From Hylemonella gracilis ATCC 19624 (GTDB taxonomy: Bacteria; Pseudomonadota; Gammaproteobacteria; Burkholderiales; Burkholderiaceae_C), in assembly GCF_000211835.1 (NCBI RefSeq), contig NZ_AEGR01000050.1, positions 1 through 64,000 on the forward strand: 64,000 nt of DNA. Reading direction: 5' to 3'. Each line of letters starts with the position of its first letter. Positions within the stretch are counted from its first letter, which is position 1. The notes under the pieces were generated by a model. The model had not been told where the DNA came from. It saw only the letters and a program-made list of their open reading frames with translations, and ran no database searches. Positions 27,759-37,682 of this stretch are shown here, in pieces. Position numbers and translations under genes: made by a program.

Positions 27759-29168
27759 TCAAATTTTCAGGGCGACCAGCACTTCGTCCAACATCTTCTT
27801 CGCATCCCCGAAAAGCATGCGGTTGTTTTCCTTGTAGAACAGGGGGTTATCCACGCCGGCATACCCCGAGGCCATGGAGCGCTTCATGACGATGGAGGTG
27901 CGAGCCTTCCACACTTCCAGCACCGGCATGCCGGCGATGGGGCTGGCCGGGTCGTCCTGCGCGGCGGGGTTCACGATGTCGTTGGCACCGATGACCATGG
28001 CCACATCGGTGTCGCCAAAGTCGTCGTTGATCTCGTCCATCTCCATCACGATGTCGTACGGCACCTTGGCTTCGGCCAGCAGCACGTTCATGTGCCCGGG
28101 CATGCGGCCCGCCACCGGGTGGATGGCGAAGCGCACATTGACGCCGCGTGCACGCAGGGTCTTGGTGATTTCATTCACCGTGTGCTGGGCTTGCGCCACG
28201 GCCATGCCGTAACCCGGCACGATGACCACGCTCTTGCTGCCGGCCAGCAGTTCCGCCGTCTCCGCCGCGCTGATCGGGCTGACCTCACCTTGTGGCTGTG
28301 TGCCCGCGCCCGCGGCGGCCTTGGCCGGTGCGGCACCGAACCCGCCCGCGATCACGCTGACGAAATTGCGGTTCATGGCCCGGCACATGATGTAGGACAG
28401 GATGGCCCCGGAAGAACCGACCAACGCGCCCGTGACGATCAGCAGGTCATTGCCCAGCATGAAACCCGTGGCCGCGGCAGCCCAGCCCGAGTAGCTGTTG
28501 AGCATGGACACGACCACGGGCATGTCGGCGCCGCCGATGGCCATCACCATGTGGATGCCGAACAGCAGGGCGATGGCGGTCATGATGTAGAGCGCCACCA
28601 TGCCCTCGGCCGGCGTCGCGGCATGGACGAAGTCGCGCCCAAACCAGATCACGGCCAGCAGGCCGACCAGGTTGAGCCAGTGGCGGGCGGGCAGCAACAG
28701 GGGCTTGCCGCCGATCTTGCCCGAGAGCTTGCCAAAGGCGACCAGAGAACCACTGAAGGTGACTGCGCCGATCAGGATGCCGACATAGATCTCCACCTCG
28801 TGGATCAGCTTCTCGGCGCCTTCGAAATGGATGGAGGTGTCGACATAGCTGGCATAGCCCACCAAGCAAGCCGCCAGGCCGACCAGGCTGTGCATCAGCG
28901 CGACGAGCTCGGGCATCTGGGTCATCTTCACGACCTTGGCCGCGTACAGGCCCACGCAGCCGCCTATTAGCAGCGCGCCGACGATCCACGCGATGCCTGC
29001 CGCGCTGACCTGCGGACCGAACACAGTGGCGAGCACGGCCAGCGCCATGCCCACCATGCCAAACAGATTGCCGCGGCGCGAGGTTTCCGGGTTGGACAGA
29101 CCACCCAGGCTCAGGATGAAAAGAATGGCGGCGCCCAGGTAGGCCACCGTCGCGAGACTTGAGGACAT
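27759..29168 (-). CDS. pntB: NAD(P) transhydrogenase subunit beta
   Basis: A 469-residue inner-membrane subunit of the proton-pumping transhydrogenase. About nine hydrophobic helices fill residues ~1-260. The NADP-binding domain III follows: [40 protein letters not shown], and [12 protein letters not shown]. It lies 24 bp after pntA and is followed by a strong terminator. Confidence 0.97.
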   Translation of the reverse strand: MSSSLATVAYLGAAILFILSLGGLSNPETSRRGNLFGMVGMALAVLATVFGPQVSAAGIAWIVGALLIGGCVGLYAAKVVKMTQMPELVALMHSLVGLAACLVGYASYVDTSIHFEGAEKLIHEVEIYVGILIGAVTFSGSLVAFGKLSGKIGGKPLLLPARHWLNLVGLLAVIWFGRDFVHAATPAEGMVALYIMTAIALLFGIHMVMAIGGADMPVVVSMLNSYSGWAAAATGFMLGNDLLIVTGALVGSSGAILSYIMCRAMNRNFVSVIAGGFGAAPAKAAAGAGTQPQGEVSPISAAETAELLAGSKSVVIVPGYGMAVAQAQHTVNEITKTLRARGVNVRFAIHPVAGRMPGHMNVLLAEAKVPYDIVMEMDEINDDFGDTDVAMVIGANDIVNPAAQDDPASPIAGMPVLEVWKARTSIVMKRSMASGYAGVDNPLFYKENNRMLFGDAKKMLDEVLVALKI

Positions 29169-29192
29169 GATCTTCTGCTCTTTCTTGTCGTT

Positions 29193-30800
29193 TTACTTGC
29201 GGAACATCGCCAGCATGCGGCGCGTGACGGCGAAGCCGCCGAACATGTTGACCGCCGTGAGCACCAGCGCGGCGGCGGCCAGCCAACGGATCAGCCCGTC
29301 GGGCCGGCTCGCGCCTTCCGCGACCGGCGGCGCGATCTGCACCAGCGCGCCGATGGCGATGATGCTGGAGATGGCGTTGGTCACGCTCATCAGCGGCGTG
29401 TGCAAGGCGGGCGTGACGTTCCAGACCACCATGTAACCAATGAAGCAGGCCAGCACGAAGACGGTGAAATGGCCGACGAAGGCTGCCGGCGCGTAGGCAC
29501 CGATGAACCAGAAGGCCAGCGCGCCCAGCGCGAAGACGATGGCCAGGGTCTTGGCGGGCATGGGGCCGCCCGGGCCGTGGCCGTGAGCGGCGGCTTTTTT
29601 CTCGGGTGCGGCGGCAGCCGGCTTGGGCGCGGGGGCCGCAGCCTTGAGCGGGGGGGCCGGCCAGGTGATGGTGCCGTCCTTGACCACGGTCAGGCCGCGA
29701 ATGGCGTCGTCCTCCATGTTGACGTGCATGACGCCATCCTTGGCCTTGCACAGCTCCTCGGTCAGGCGGAACAGATTCGTCGCGTACAGCGACGACGACT
29801 GCTTGGCCAGGCGGCTGACCAGGTCTGTGTAGCCAATGATGGTGACGCCGTGCTTCACAACGGCCCGGCCTGGCTCGGTCAGCTCGCAATTGCCGCCTTG
29901 CTCGGCGGCCATGTCCACGATCACGCTGCCCGGCTTCATGCTCTGGACCATTTCGGCCGTGATCAGCTTGGGCGCGGGCTTGCCCGGGATCAGCGCGGTG
30001 GTGATGATGATGTCCACCTCGCGCGCTTGCTGCGCGTACATCGCGCGCTGCGCCGCTTGGAAACCTTCGCTCATGACCTTGGCGTAGCCGCCGCCGCCCG
30101 AGCCTTCCTCCTCGTAATCGACCTTGACGAATTCACCGCCCAGGGAAATGACCTGGTCGGCCACCTCGGCACGCGTGTCATTGGCGCGCACGATGGCACC
30201 CAAACCCGCTGCCGCGCCAATCGCGGCGAGGCCGGCCACGCCCGCGCCAGCGATGAAGACCTTGGCCGGCGGTACCTTGCCTGCAGCCGTGATCTGGCCG
30301 TTGAAGAAACGGCCGAAAGCGTTGGCGGCCTCGATCACGGCGCGGTAGCCAGCGACGCTGGCCTGGGAGGTCAGGGCGTCCATCTTCTGGGCCCGTGACA
30401 GGGTACGCGGCAGGCAGTCAATCGCCAGCACCGTGGCCTTGCGCGCGGCGAGCTGCTGCATCAGTTCGGGGTTCTGCGCGGGCCAGACGAAGCCGATCAA
30501 TGTCGCGCCCTCGCGCAACTGGCTGACTTCGGCCGGGGTCGGGGGGCGCACCTTGAACACCACGTCCGCCTTTGTCCACAAGGCGGTGGCATCCGCGGCG
30601 ATGTCCGCGCCCGCAGCAAGGAAGGCTTCGTCGCTGAAATTCGCCGCCGCTCCCGCGCCGGATTCCACCGTGACCGCGAAGCCCAGCTTCACGAGTTTTT
30701 CCACCACCTCGGGCGAGGTGGCCACGCGTTGTTCACCGGGGAAAATTTCCCGCGGCACGCCGATGCGCTGGGCGACCGGGGTCGTTGAGCCAGTCTGCAT
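29193..30800 (-). CDS. pntA: NAD(P) transhydrogenase subunit alpha (full-length form)
   Basis: A 535-residue subunit. It has the NAD-binding domain I (IGVPREIFPGEQRVA at the start, RTLSRAQKMDALTSQA, and IAGAGVAGLAAIGAAAGLGA), then a Pro/Ala/Lys linker (~370-410) and four C-terminal membrane helices. The soluble and membrane parts are on one chain, as in E. coli, whereas many other bacteria split them into PntAA and PntAB. PntAB makes NADPH from NADH using the proton gradient. Confidence 0.97.
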   Translation of the reverse strand: MQTGSTTPVAQRIGVPREIFPGEQRVATSPEVVEKLVKLGFAVTVESGAGAAANFSDEAFLAAGADIAADATALWTKADVVFKVRPPTPAEVSQLREGATLIGFVWPAQNPELMQQLAARKATVLAIDCLPRTLSRAQKMDALTSQASVAGYRAVIEAANAFGRFFNGQITAAGKVPPAKVFIAGAGVAGLAAIGAAAGLGAIVRANDTRAEVADQVISLGGEFVKVDYEEEGSGGGGYAKVMSEGFQAAQRAMYAQQAREVDIIITTALIPGKPAPKLITAEMVQSMKPGSVIVDMAAEQGGNCELTEPGRAVVKHGVTIIGYTDLVSRLAKQSSSLYATNLFRLTEELCKAKDGVMHVNMEDDAIRGLTVVKDGTITWPAPPLKAAAPAPKPAAAAPEKKAAAHGHGPGGPMPAKTLAIVFALGALAFWFIGAYAPAAFVGHFTVFVLACFIGYMVVWNVTPALHTPLMSVTNAISSIIAIGALVQIAPPVAEGASRPDGLIRWLAAAALVLTAVNMFGGFAVTRRMLAMFRK

Positions 30801-30975
30801 GCATATCTCCTGGGTAGTTTTGAAAACAGTCGCGCGGGGTCGCCCGGAGGCCGTTCCATGCCGGGTGGGATGCCGCTCTATTGGGCGGCAAGCTTACCCG
30901 AGAAACTCATGTCTCCTTGGAATAAGCGCTATGGCGTTCCAGGGCGTCCCAGGCCGTTTCATAGAATCCCGCCCC

Positions 30976-31464
30976 ATGGACAACCGTTGGAGCCCCAGTG
31001 TCACCGTGGCCGCCGTGATCGAGCGTGCTGGCCGTTATCTCCTGGTCGAGGAGGAGACGCCCGAGGGCTTGCGCCTGAACAATCCGGCCGGCCATCTGGA
31101 GCCGGGTGAATCACCCCTGGACGGCTGTGTGCGCGAGGCGCTGGAGGAAACCACCCACCGCTTCACGCCCACCGATTTGCTGGGTGTTTACCTTTCGCGC
31201 TTCCAGCGCCAGCGCCCGGGTGAGCCGCTGCAGGACATCACCTACCTGCGCTTCGCCTTCACCGGTGAGCTGGGTGATCAGGTGGCTGGCCGCGTGCTCG
31301 ACGCAGGCATCTTGCGCACGGTCTGGCTCAGTCCCGACGAGGTGCGTGCCAGCCAAGAGCGCCATCGCAGCCCCTTGGTGCTGCGCTGCATGGAAGACCA
31401 TCTGCGCGGACAACGTTATCCGCTGGATGTGGTTTACACCGACGTTTCCTTGTACCTTGCCTGA
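30976..31464 (+). CDS. nudJ: Nudix hydrolase, NudJ type
   Basis: A 162-residue protein resembling E. coli NudJ, which hydrolyses pyrophosphates such as HMP-PP and nucleoside triphosphates. In E. coli NudJ also lies next to mnmA, as it does here, which supports the assignment. The ATG at 30976 gives [14 protein letters not shown]. The Nudix box runs from Gly39 to Glu58 (GHLEPGE...REALEE), but the Gly that normally follows EE-x is Thr60. The C-terminus has [10 protein letters not shown]-type residues as in NudJ. It is divergent from pntA. Confidence 0.85.
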   Translation: MDNRWSPSVTVAAVIERAGRYLLVEEETPEGLRLNNPAGHLEPGESPLDGCVREALEETTHRFTPTDLLGVYLSRFQRQRPGEPLQDITYLRFAFTGELGDQVAGRVLDAGILRTVWLSPDEVRASQERHRSPLVLRCMEDHLRGQRYPLDVVYTDVSLYLA

Positions 31465-31531
31465 GACCGCCCCGACCGACTAGCTCAGCTTGCAACAAAT
31501 CCCCAGCCCGGCGGTCTACGGGAGGCCTGGG

Positions 31532-31537
31532 GATAAT
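31532..31537 (+). promoter_or_regulatory. Candidate -10 box of mnmA
   Basis: GATAAT ends only 10 bp before the mnmA ATG, so a transcript from it would be nearly leaderless. No good -35 box is seen, and transcription from nudJ is equally possible. Confidence 0.25.
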
Positions 31538-31547
31538 CCTGGTCATC

Positions 31548-32708
31548 ATGGACAAGTCGAATCGCGGTCAGCGCGTGGTTGTGGGTTTGAGCGGGGGCGT
31601 GGACTCCGCCGTCACCGCCTACCTGCTGAAAAAGCAGGGCCACGACGTTGTCGGCATCTTCATGAAGAACTGGGAAGATGACGACGACAACGAGTACTGC
31701 TCCTCCAACGTCGATTTCGTGGACGCAGCCGCCGTGGCTGACGTGATCGGCATCGAGATCGAGCACGTCAATTTCGCCGCCGAGTACAAGGACCGCGTGT
31801 TCGCCGAATTCCTGCGCGAGTACCAGGCCGGTCGCACGCCCAACCCGGACGTGCTGTGCAACGCCGAAATCAAGTTCAAGGCTTTCCTGGACCACGCCAT
31901 GCGCTTGGGGGCCGAGAAGATCGCCACCGGGCACTATGCCCGCGTGCGACTCAACGAAAAGACCGGTAAGCACGAACTGCTCAAGGGGCTGGACCCGTCC
32001 AAGGACCAGAGTTATTTCCTGCATCGCCTGAACCAGGCGCAGCTCAGCAAGACGCTGTTCCCCGTGGGCGAGTTGCACAAGACCGAGGTGCGCCGCATCG
32101 CGGCCGAGATCGGCCTGCCGAACGCCAAGAAGAAGGACTCCACCGGCATCTGCTTCATTGGGGAGCGGCCGTTCCGCGAGTTTCTCAACCGCTACATCCA
32201 GAAGGAACCCGGCCCGATCAAGGACGGCACGCCCTTGCCGGGCAGCCCGGACTACGAACGCGCCCATGGCCGCGTCATTGGCAAGCATGTGGGCCTGAGC
32301 TTCTACACCCTGGGGCAGCGTCAGGGCTTGGGCATCGGCGGCATCAAGGACAAGGGTGCCCAAAAGGGCGGGGGTGAGCACGAGCCCTGGTTCGTCGCCC
32401 GCAAGGACATGGACAAGAACCAGCTGTGGGTGGTGCAGGGCCATGATCATCCGCTGCTGCAAAGCCACGGCTTGCACGCGCTGGATGCCAGCTGGATCGC
32501 GGGCGAGCCGCCCCTGCCCGGGGACTTGCACGCCAAGGCCCGCTACCGTCAGGCCGACGCGGCCTGCACGCTGGACCACGTCGAGGACTCAGGTTTCAGT
32601 CTGCGGTTTCCCGAAGCCCAGTGGGCGGTGACTCCGGGACAAAGCGCCGTGTTGTACGACGGTGAAGTCTGCCTGGGCGGCGGCATTGTCCAGCAGGCCC
32701 ACCCCTGA
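31548..32708 (+). CDS. mnmA: tRNA-specific 2-thiouridylase
   Basis: A 386-residue enzyme that thiolates U34 of tRNA-Lys, -Glu and -Gln. The PP-loop SGGVDS is at residues 15-20, the catalytic cysteines at 104 ([11 protein letters not shown]) and 202 (STGICFIGE), and the tRNA-binding C-terminal barrel is complete. It follows nudJ by 83 bp. A pair of short palindromes starts at its stop codon. Confidence 0.97.
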   Translation: MDKSNRGQRVVVGLSGGVDSAVTAYLLKKQGHDVVGIFMKNWEDDDDNEYCSSNVDFVDAAAVADVIGIEIEHVNFAAEYKDRVFAEFLREYQAGRTPNPDVLCNAEIKFKAFLDHAMRLGAEKIATGHYARVRLNEKTGKHELLKGLDPSKDQSYFLHRLNQAQLSKTLFPVGELHKTEVRRIAAEIGLPNAKKKDSTGICFIGERPFREFLNRYIQKEPGPIKDGTPLPGSPDYERAHGRVIGKHVGLSFYTLGQRQGLGIGGIKDKGAQKGGGEHEPWFVARKDMDKNQLWVVQGHDHPLLQSHGLHALDASWIAGEPPLPGDLHAKARYRQADAACTLDHVEDSGFSLRFPEAQWAVTPGQSAVLYDGEVCLGGGIVQQAHP

Positions 32709-32737
32709 GGGGCAGTGGCCGCTTCCCCTCAAGGGGG
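32702..32737. repeat. Paired short palindromes at the mnmA 3' end
   Basis: CCCCTGAGGGG (32702-32712, containing the mnmA stop) and CCCCTCAAGGGG (32725-32736). Similar short GC palindromes are common in intergenic spaces of Comamonadaceae; they could act as weak terminators. Confidence 0.4.
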
Positions 32738-32809
32738 TAACGCCAGCAGCGCGGCAAAGCCGGTTCTACGGCCTTTCGCGCTTTGCGTTTCTGGCGTTCC
32801 AAGCCATGC

Positions 32810-33124
32810 TCAGATTCCCCAAACCACGTCCGCGTCCGCTGCCCGGCTGTGTCGCAGCATGTCGATGAAGGGGGCGGCCCGCTGGCGCAGGCTGACGGTC
32901 TCCTCGGCCCCATCTTCCACATCCTCTGCGTGAGCTTCGACGGCTTCCTGCTCTTCACGCTGGATCGCGGCCTCCAACGCAGCGACTGCCGCTGGCATGT
33001 CGCCGGGGCGCAAGATCCCGCGCCGTTCCTCACCGTACTTGCCGATGATCTGCAGGATGCGTCGCCCCTGCGGCTCCAGCATCAGCAGGTCGGAGGCGGC
33101 GCGGGACTGGAACTTGTAGAGCAT
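32810..33124 (-). CDS. DUF1840 protein
   Basis: A 104-residue cytoplasmic protein beginning MLYKFQSRAASDLLML, the DUF1840 signature, with the family's GRRILQIIGK and RPGDMPAAVAALEAAI stretches and a C-terminal LRQRAAPFIDMLR segment. The function is unknown; the family is common in Betaproteobacteria. It is convergent with mnmA and lies 56 bp after the acyl-CoA-binding protein gene on the same strand. Confidence 0.88.
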   Translation of the reverse strand: MLYKFQSRAASDLLMLEPQGRRILQIIGKYGEERRGILRPGDMPAAVAALEAAIQREEQEAVEAHAEDVEDGAEETVSLRQRAAPFIDMLRHSRAADADVVWGI

Positions 33125-33180
33125 GGTGTGCAGTCGGTTAAGCGGCGCGCCGCCCGGGTGGGGGCGTAGCGCCGCTGGGT

Positions 33181-33435
33181 TCAGCTCAGGGAATCGATCA
33201 AATCAATGTAGTCCTGCATGGCCGCGTCGGCGCTCTTGCCCTTGTGCGCGTTCCACGAGTCCCACTTGGCGCGGGCCACCATGTCGGTGAAGCTGGGGCG
33301 CGAGCCGGTTGCGTCGCCTTCGGTCGCCTGCTTGTAGAGGGAATAGATCTTGAGCAGGGTGGCGTTGTCGGGGCGTTCGTCCAGTTCCTTGGATTTGGCG
33401 ATGGCGGCTTCAAACTGTTTTTTCAGGTCGCTCAT
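33181..33435 (-). CDS. Acyl-CoA-binding protein
   Basis: An 84-residue four-helix ACBP of normal size. It has the conserved LKIYSLYKQATEGD helix and AKWDSWNAHKG with the Lys and Trp of the acyl-CoA site. It binds long-chain acyl-CoA in the cytoplasm. Its first 26 bases overlap the end of the TetR gene, so the two are co-transcribed, consistent with lipid or PHA metabolism together with the phasin upstream. Confidence 0.95.
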   Translation of the reverse strand: MSDLKKQFEAAIAKSKELDERPDNATLLKIYSLYKQATEGDATGSRPSFTDMVARAKWDSWNAHKGKSADAAMQDYIDLIDSLS

Positions 33436-34171
33436 GGCGGGGTTCCGTGTTCAGGGGTTGTCGTTCACGAAGCAGGATGGCCTCGGGCTGGTAGGCGCGC
33501 AGCAGGTGCCGCAGCAGCGTTTGTTGCGCTGGAACCAGATAGGGTAACAGCAAAGCCAGGGACTGGGCCGCTGCGCGCAGCACCGCGTTCTGCAATTGTT
33601 CGGGTTCGAGCGCATGGCGTGGATCGAGGGCGTAGTCATGGCTAAGCCCAAGGCTCAGCAGCACGCTCTGGGTGGTGGCCAGTTGGTCGAGCTGGGCCGC
33701 GAAGTCCCGCGCCGCGTCCGGGCCTTCGGCCAGTCGACCGGGTTCGAGCGCGCCCTGCGCCTGCAGGCTGTCGAGCAGCTGGCGCAGGGCGGCAGTCTGG
33801 GCCAGCATCAGCCTACGCATGCCCTGTTCCAGGTGGCGGTTGCGCTGCAGCAGCAAGCTCAGGTCGCGGTACAGGAAGCGGCAATCCCAGATGCGTTCCG
33901 CCAAGCTGTGGGTGAAGAACCAGGCGTCTTCCACGTCGCGCGCATCCGAGGCGGCGGTCAAAAGGGGGGACAAGGCCTCCAGGTGGTGGTCGAACAGGGT
34001 ATTGACCAGGCCATCCTTGCTGGGGTGGTGGTAGTGCAAATTGCCCGCGCTGATGCCCATCTCAGCAGCGATCTGCCCGGTCGACACCTGCGGTTCGCCA
34101 TAGCGGTTGAACAGCGCCAGCGCCGTTTCCTGGATACGCTCGGCCGTGCGGCGCGGAGCTTTGCGGGTCAT
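33410..34171 (-). CDS. TetR-family transcriptional regulator
   Basis: A 253-residue regulator. The TetR helix-turn-helix is at residues ~10-60 (RIQETALALFNRYGE, then GQIAAEMGISAGNLHYHHPSKDGL). The ligand domain is long and Leu/Ala-rich (~190 residues), matching the group annotated as TetR regulators beside lipid and PHA genes in Burkholderiales. It lies 18 bp after the phasin and overlaps the acyl-CoA-binding gene by 26 bp. Control of these neighbours is inference. Confidence 0.88.
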   Translation of the reverse strand: MTRKAPRRTAERIQETALALFNRYGEPQVSTGQIAAEMGISAGNLHYHHPSKDGLVNTLFDHHLEALSPLLTAASDARDVEDAWFFTHSLAERIWDCRFLYRDLSLLLQRNRHLEQGMRRLMLAQTAALRQLLDSLQAQGALEPGRLAEGPDAARDFAAQLDQLATTQSVLLSLGLSHDYALDPRHALEPEQLQNAVLRAAAQSLALLLPYLVPAQQTLLRHLLRAYQPEAILLRERQPLNTEPRHERPEKTV

Positions 34172-34189
34172 CGCGGTGTTGGCCCGCGT

Positions 34190-34690
34190 TCAGCGGGTCT
34201 GCTTGGCGGCAGTCTTGCGGGTGGGCGTTTTGCGTGCCGCTGTCTTTGCCGCGCCCGTGGTTTTTTTCCTCGCCGCGGTCTTTGTGGCGCGCGCCGTACC
34301 GCGCCCGTCGGTGTTGGTGGCCTCAAGCTCGGCTTCCAGGCGCGCAATGCGGTCCTTCAATGCCTGCAGCTCCTGGGCGGTCGGCAGGCCCAGCCGCTGC
34401 AGGGTGCGCGCTACGCGCTCCTCGAACAGACCTTCCAGCTTGCTCCACTGCTGACCCAGGTTGTCACTCAGTTTGTCACTGAAGTTGTCGCCCAACTTCT
34501 GGTTAAAGGCGGCCTGAGCTTTTTCCGCCACCGAGCCGGCCATGGCCTGGGTGCGGCGTTGCATGGCCAAGCCCTCCTGCACCAGCGCGTCCAGCACCTG
34601 GCTGCCTTGCGCTTGAGCCCGTGCCAAGGCGTCCAGGCCGCCTTGCCAGATCTGACGGGCGGTTTCGTCGAAATCAGGGTGTTTCTGCAT
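34190..34690 (-). CDS. Phasin (PHA granule-associated protein) with basic tail
   Basis: A 166-residue protein. The ATG at 34690 has GGAGGA upstream. The N-terminal half shows the granule-associated phasin pattern (ARQIWQGGLDALARAQAQGSQ, LVQEGLAMQRRT), followed by a leucine-heptad-like helix (~95-120). The last ~45 residues are Lys/Ala/Thr-rich with PTRKTAAK-type repeats, like the histone-like tail of PhaF that binds DNA and helps granule segregation. It probably coats poly(hydroxyalkanoate) granules and may tether them to the nucleoid. No PHA synthase lies in the window. Confidence 0.82.
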   Translation of the reverse strand: MQKHPDFDETARQIWQGGLDALARAQAQGSQVLDALVQEGLAMQRRTQAMAGSVAEKAQAAFNQKLGDNFSDKLSDNLGQQWSKLEGLFEERVARTLQRLGLPTAQELQALKDRIARLEAELEATNTDGRGTARATKTAARKKTTGAAKTAARKTPTRKTAAKQTR

Positions 34691-34749
34691 GATGTCTCCT
34701 CCGCAGGTATGCACTGTAAGGTGTCGGTGAGGGGAGCACCAGAGGGTGC

Positions 34750-34758
34750 TGCGATAAT
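34750..34758 (+). promoter_or_regulatory. Candidate extended -10 promoter of the rfb block
   Basis: TGCGATAAT lies 33 bp before the chosen rfbB start. It is identical to the nonamer before corA. No -35 box is evident. Confidence 0.4.
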
Positions 34759-34791
34759 CCCTGCGATTAAAAATACCGAGGGATGGCAGGA

Positions 34792-35859
34792 ATGATTCTG
34801 GTGACAGGTGGGGCGGGTTTCATCGGCTCCAACTTCGTGCTGGACTGGCTGGGGACAGGCCATGCGCATCGCGACGAGCCGGTGCTGAATCTGGACAAGC
34901 TCACCTACGCGGGCAATCTGGAAAATCTTGCCTCGTTGCAAGGTGATGCTCGGCATGTTTTTGTGCAGGGCGACATTGGCGACAGCGCCTTGTTGACCTG
35001 CCTGCTGGCCGAGCACCGGCCGCGAGCCGTCGTCAACTTCGCCGCCGAGTCCCATGTGGACCGCTCCATCCACGGTCCCGAGGATTTCATCCAGACCAAC
35101 ATCGTTGGCACCTTCCGCCTGCTGGAGGCCGTGCGGGCTTATTGGAGTGGCCTGAACGAGCCTACCCGATCGGCCTTCCGCTTCCTGCATGTGTCCACCG
35201 ACGAGGTTTATGGTTCCTTGGCGGCACAAGACCCAGCCTTCACCGAGGCGCATAGCTACGAACCAAACAGCCCCTATTCCGCCAGCAAGGCCGCGAGTGA
35301 CCACCTGGTGCGCGCCTATCACCATACCTATGGTCTGCCGGTGCTGACCACCAACTGTTCGAACAACTACGGACCCTACCATTTCCCCGAAAAGCTGATC
35401 CCGCTGATGATCGTCAACGCCATTGACGGCAAGCCGCTGCCGGTGTATGGCGACGGCATGCAGGTACGCGACTGGCTCTACGTCAAGGACCATTGCAGCG
35501 CCGTCCGCGAGGTGCTGGTGAGTGGCCGGGTGGGCGAGACCTACAACGTGGGTGGGTGGAACGAGAAACCCAATATCGAGATCGTTAAGACCCTGTGTAC
35601 CTTGCTCGATGAGTTGCATCCACGGGGGGACGGTCAAGCTTATGCCCGACAGATTAGCTACGTGAAGGACCGGCCCGGCCACGACCGGCGCTACGCCATC
35701 GACGCGCGCAAGCTGGAACGTGAGCTGGGTTGGAAGCCTACCGAAACCTTCGAAACCGGCATCCGCAAAACGGTCGAGTGGTATCTGCAGAACCCGGATT
35801 GGGTGGCAAGGGTGCAATCCGGCGCTTACCGCGACTGGGTTCAAAAGCAGTACGCCTGA
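34792..35859 (+). CDS. rfbB: dTDP-glucose 4,6-dehydratase
   Basis: A 355-residue enzyme that converts dTDP-glucose to dTDP-4-keto-6-deoxyglucose, the shared precursor for dTDP-L-rhamnose and dTDP-3-amino sugars in this locus. The ATG at 34792 is preferred over that at 34783, as GAGGGA (34778-34783) is 8 bp upstream and the family begins [15 protein letters not shown]. The NAD motif GGAGFIG, the active-site STDE segment (HVSTDEVYG) and the YSASK catalytic pair are intact. First gene of the plus-strand block. Confidence 0.97.
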   Translation: MILVTGGAGFIGSNFVLDWLGTGHAHRDEPVLNLDKLTYAGNLENLASLQGDARHVFVQGDIGDSALLTCLLAEHRPRAVVNFAAESHVDRSIHGPEDFIQTNIVGTFRLLEAVRAYWSGLNEPTRSAFRFLHVSTDEVYGSLAAQDPAFTEAHSYEPNSPYSASKAASDHLVRAYHHTYGLPVLTTNCSNNYGPYHFPEKLIPLMIVNAIDGKPLPVYGDGMQVRDWLYVKDHCSAVREVLVSGRVGETYNVGGWNEKPNIEIVKTLCTLLDELHPRGDGQAYARQISYVKDRPGHDRRYAIDARKLERELGWKPTETFETGIRKTVEWYLQNPDWVARVQSGAYRDWVQKQYA

Positions 35860-35879
35860 GCACCAAGTACGGCGCGCGC

Positions 35880-36782
35880 ATGAAGATCCTTCTTTTTGGC
35901 AAGAACGGCCAGGTCGGCTGGGAGCTGCAACGCAGCCTGGCGCCGCTGGGCGAAGTGATTGCGGTGGATCGTGTGGGCGTGGATGGTCTGTGCGGCGACC
36001 TGAGTGACCTCGACTGCCTGCAACGCACCGTGCGTGCCGTGCAGCCCCAGGTGATCGTCAACGCCGCAGCCTACACCGCGGTGGACCTTGCCGAGACCGA
36101 TGTCGCCGCCGCGTACCGCATCAATGCAGAGGCACCAGGGGTGCTGGCTCGTGCAGCCGCGCAACACGACGCGCTACTGGTGCACTACAGCACGGACTAT
36201 GTGTTTGATGGCAGCGGTGAACGGCCCTGGCGTGAGGACGATGCCCCCGCGCCCCTGAGCGTGTATGGCCGAACCAAGCTGGAAGGCGAGCAAGCCATCC
36301 GAGCCAGTAGCTGCCGACATCTGATTTTTCGCACCAGTTGGGTCTATGCCGCGCGTGGGGACAATTTCGCCAAGGCCATGCTCCGCCTCGCTGTGGAACA
36401 AGACGAGCTAAGGGCGATCAACGACCAGTTGGGCGCGCCGACCGGGGCGGATCTGCTGGCGGACGTGACGGCTCATGCAATTCGTTGGGTTGTGCTTGCG
36501 AACGACGGCAGCGCAGCTTCAGGTATCTATCACCTCGCCTCGGCGGGGGAGGCTAGCTGGTTTGACTATGCGCGATTTGTTCTGGCGCATGCGCAGCAAA
36601 AAGGCCGGGTGCTCAAGGTCGCTCCGCAGCAGGTTCGGGCCATCCCAGCCAGTGCCTACCCTGGGTCTGCGCGCAGGCCCCACAATTCGCGGTTGGATTG
36701 CACACGCCTGCGGCAGACTTTTGGTCTGGCACTGCCGCCTTGGCAAAGCGGCATGACGCGCATGCTCGACGAAATTCTCTGA
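35880..36782 (+). CDS. rfbD: dTDP-4-dehydrorhamnose reductase
   Basis: A 300-residue enzyme for the last step to dTDP-L-rhamnose. It shows the GKNGQVGWEL dinucleotide motif at the N-terminus, the STDYVFDG stretch and the catalytic YGRTK. It lies 20 bp after rfbB and 12 bp before rfbA. It needs the RfbC product; the adjacent rfbC is broken, so the intact rfbC at 50,690 must serve. Confidence 0.96.
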   Translation: MKILLFGKNGQVGWELQRSLAPLGEVIAVDRVGVDGLCGDLSDLDCLQRTVRAVQPQVIVNAAAYTAVDLAETDVAAAYRINAEAPGVLARAAAQHDALLVHYSTDYVFDGSGERPWREDDAPAPLSVYGRTKLEGEQAIRASSCRHLIFRTSWVYAARGDNFAKAMLRLAVEQDELRAINDQLGAPTGADLLADVTAHAIRWVVLANDGSAASGIYHLASAGEASWFDYARFVLAHAQQKGRVLKVAPQQVRAIPASAYPGSARRPHNSRLDCTRLRQTFGLALPPWQSGMTRMLDEIL

Positions 36783-36794
36783 GACAAGATCACC

Positions 36795-37682
36795 ATGGCA
36801 TTTCCCAAACGCAAGGGCATCATCCTCGCAGGCGGCTCCGGGACTCGGCTGCATCCGGCCACGCTGGCCATCAGCAAGCAACTGTTGCCGGTCTATGACA
36901 AGCCCATGGTTTATTACCCCTTGAGCACGCTGATGCTCGCGGGCATCGGCGACATCCTGCTCATCAGCACGCCTCAGGATACGCCGCGCTTCACGCAGTT
37001 GCTGGGTGATGGTAGCCGGTGGGGCCTGAACATCCAGTACGCCGTGCAGCCCAGCCCGGACGGGTTGGTTCAGGCGTTCATCATTGGCGAGCGGTTCGTT
37101 GGTAATCACCCCAGTGCTCTGGTGTTAGGCGACAACATCTTTCATGGACATGACTTCCAGACCTTGCTGGGCAAGGCCATGGCGCACCAGGGTGGCGCCA
37201 CCGTGTTCGCCTATCACGTCAATGATCCGGAGCGCTATGGCGTGGCGGAATTCGATGCGCAGGGCAGGGTGCTGTCGCTCGAGGAAAAACCCAAGGTGCC
37301 CAAGAGCAACTATGCGGTAACCGGCCTTTATTTCTATGATGCTCAAGTGGTGGAGTTGGCGAAGCGCGTGCGTCCCTCCGCGCGAGGCGAGCTCGAGATC
37401 ACCGACCTCAATCGCCTGTATCTCGAGCAGGGGAAGCTGAGCGTGGAACTCATGGGCCGTGGGTACGCCTGGCTGGACACGGGCACGCATGAGAGCTTGC
37501 TGGAGGCTAGTCAGTTCATCGCCACGCTGGAACAGCGCCAGGGTCTGAAGGTGGCCAGCCCCGAGGAAATTGCTTGGCGGCAGGGCTGGATCGATGACGC
37601 GCAACTGGAAAAACTGGCTCAGCCCGTGGCGAAGAATGGATACGGCCAGTACCTGTTGCGCTTGCTTAAGGATAGCGCGTGA
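36795..37682 (+). CDS. rfbA: Glucose-1-phosphate thymidylyltransferase
   Basis: A 295-residue enzyme making dTDP-glucose from dTTP and glucose-1-phosphate. The N-terminus holds [11 protein letters not shown] and the [20 protein letters not shown] region of the active site; [12 protein letters not shown] and the C-terminal tail are typical and complete. Its stop shares a base with the ATG of the rfbC pseudogene (TGATG at 37,680-37,684), preserving the old rfbBDAC operon order. Confidence 0.97.
   Translation: MAFPKRKGIILAGGSGTRLHPATLAISKQLLPVYDKPMVYYPLSTLMLAGIGDILLISTPQDTPRFTQLLGDGSRWGLNIQYAVQPSPDGLVQAFIIGERFVGNHPSALVLGDNIFHGHDFQTLLGKAMAHQGGATVFAYHVNDPERYGVAEFDAQGRVLSLEEKPKVPKSNYAVTGLYFYDAQVVELAKRVRPSARGELEITDLNRLYLEQGKLSVELMGRGYAWLDTGTHESLLEASQFIATLEQRQGLKVASPEEIAWRQGWIDDAQLEKLAQPVAKNGYGQYLLRLLKDSA

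Noticed and set aside
27729-30398. Long plus-strand open frames opposite pntB and pntA
   Set aside because: Shadows of the transhydrogenase genes; composition of His, Gln and Gly runs is typical of antisense frames.
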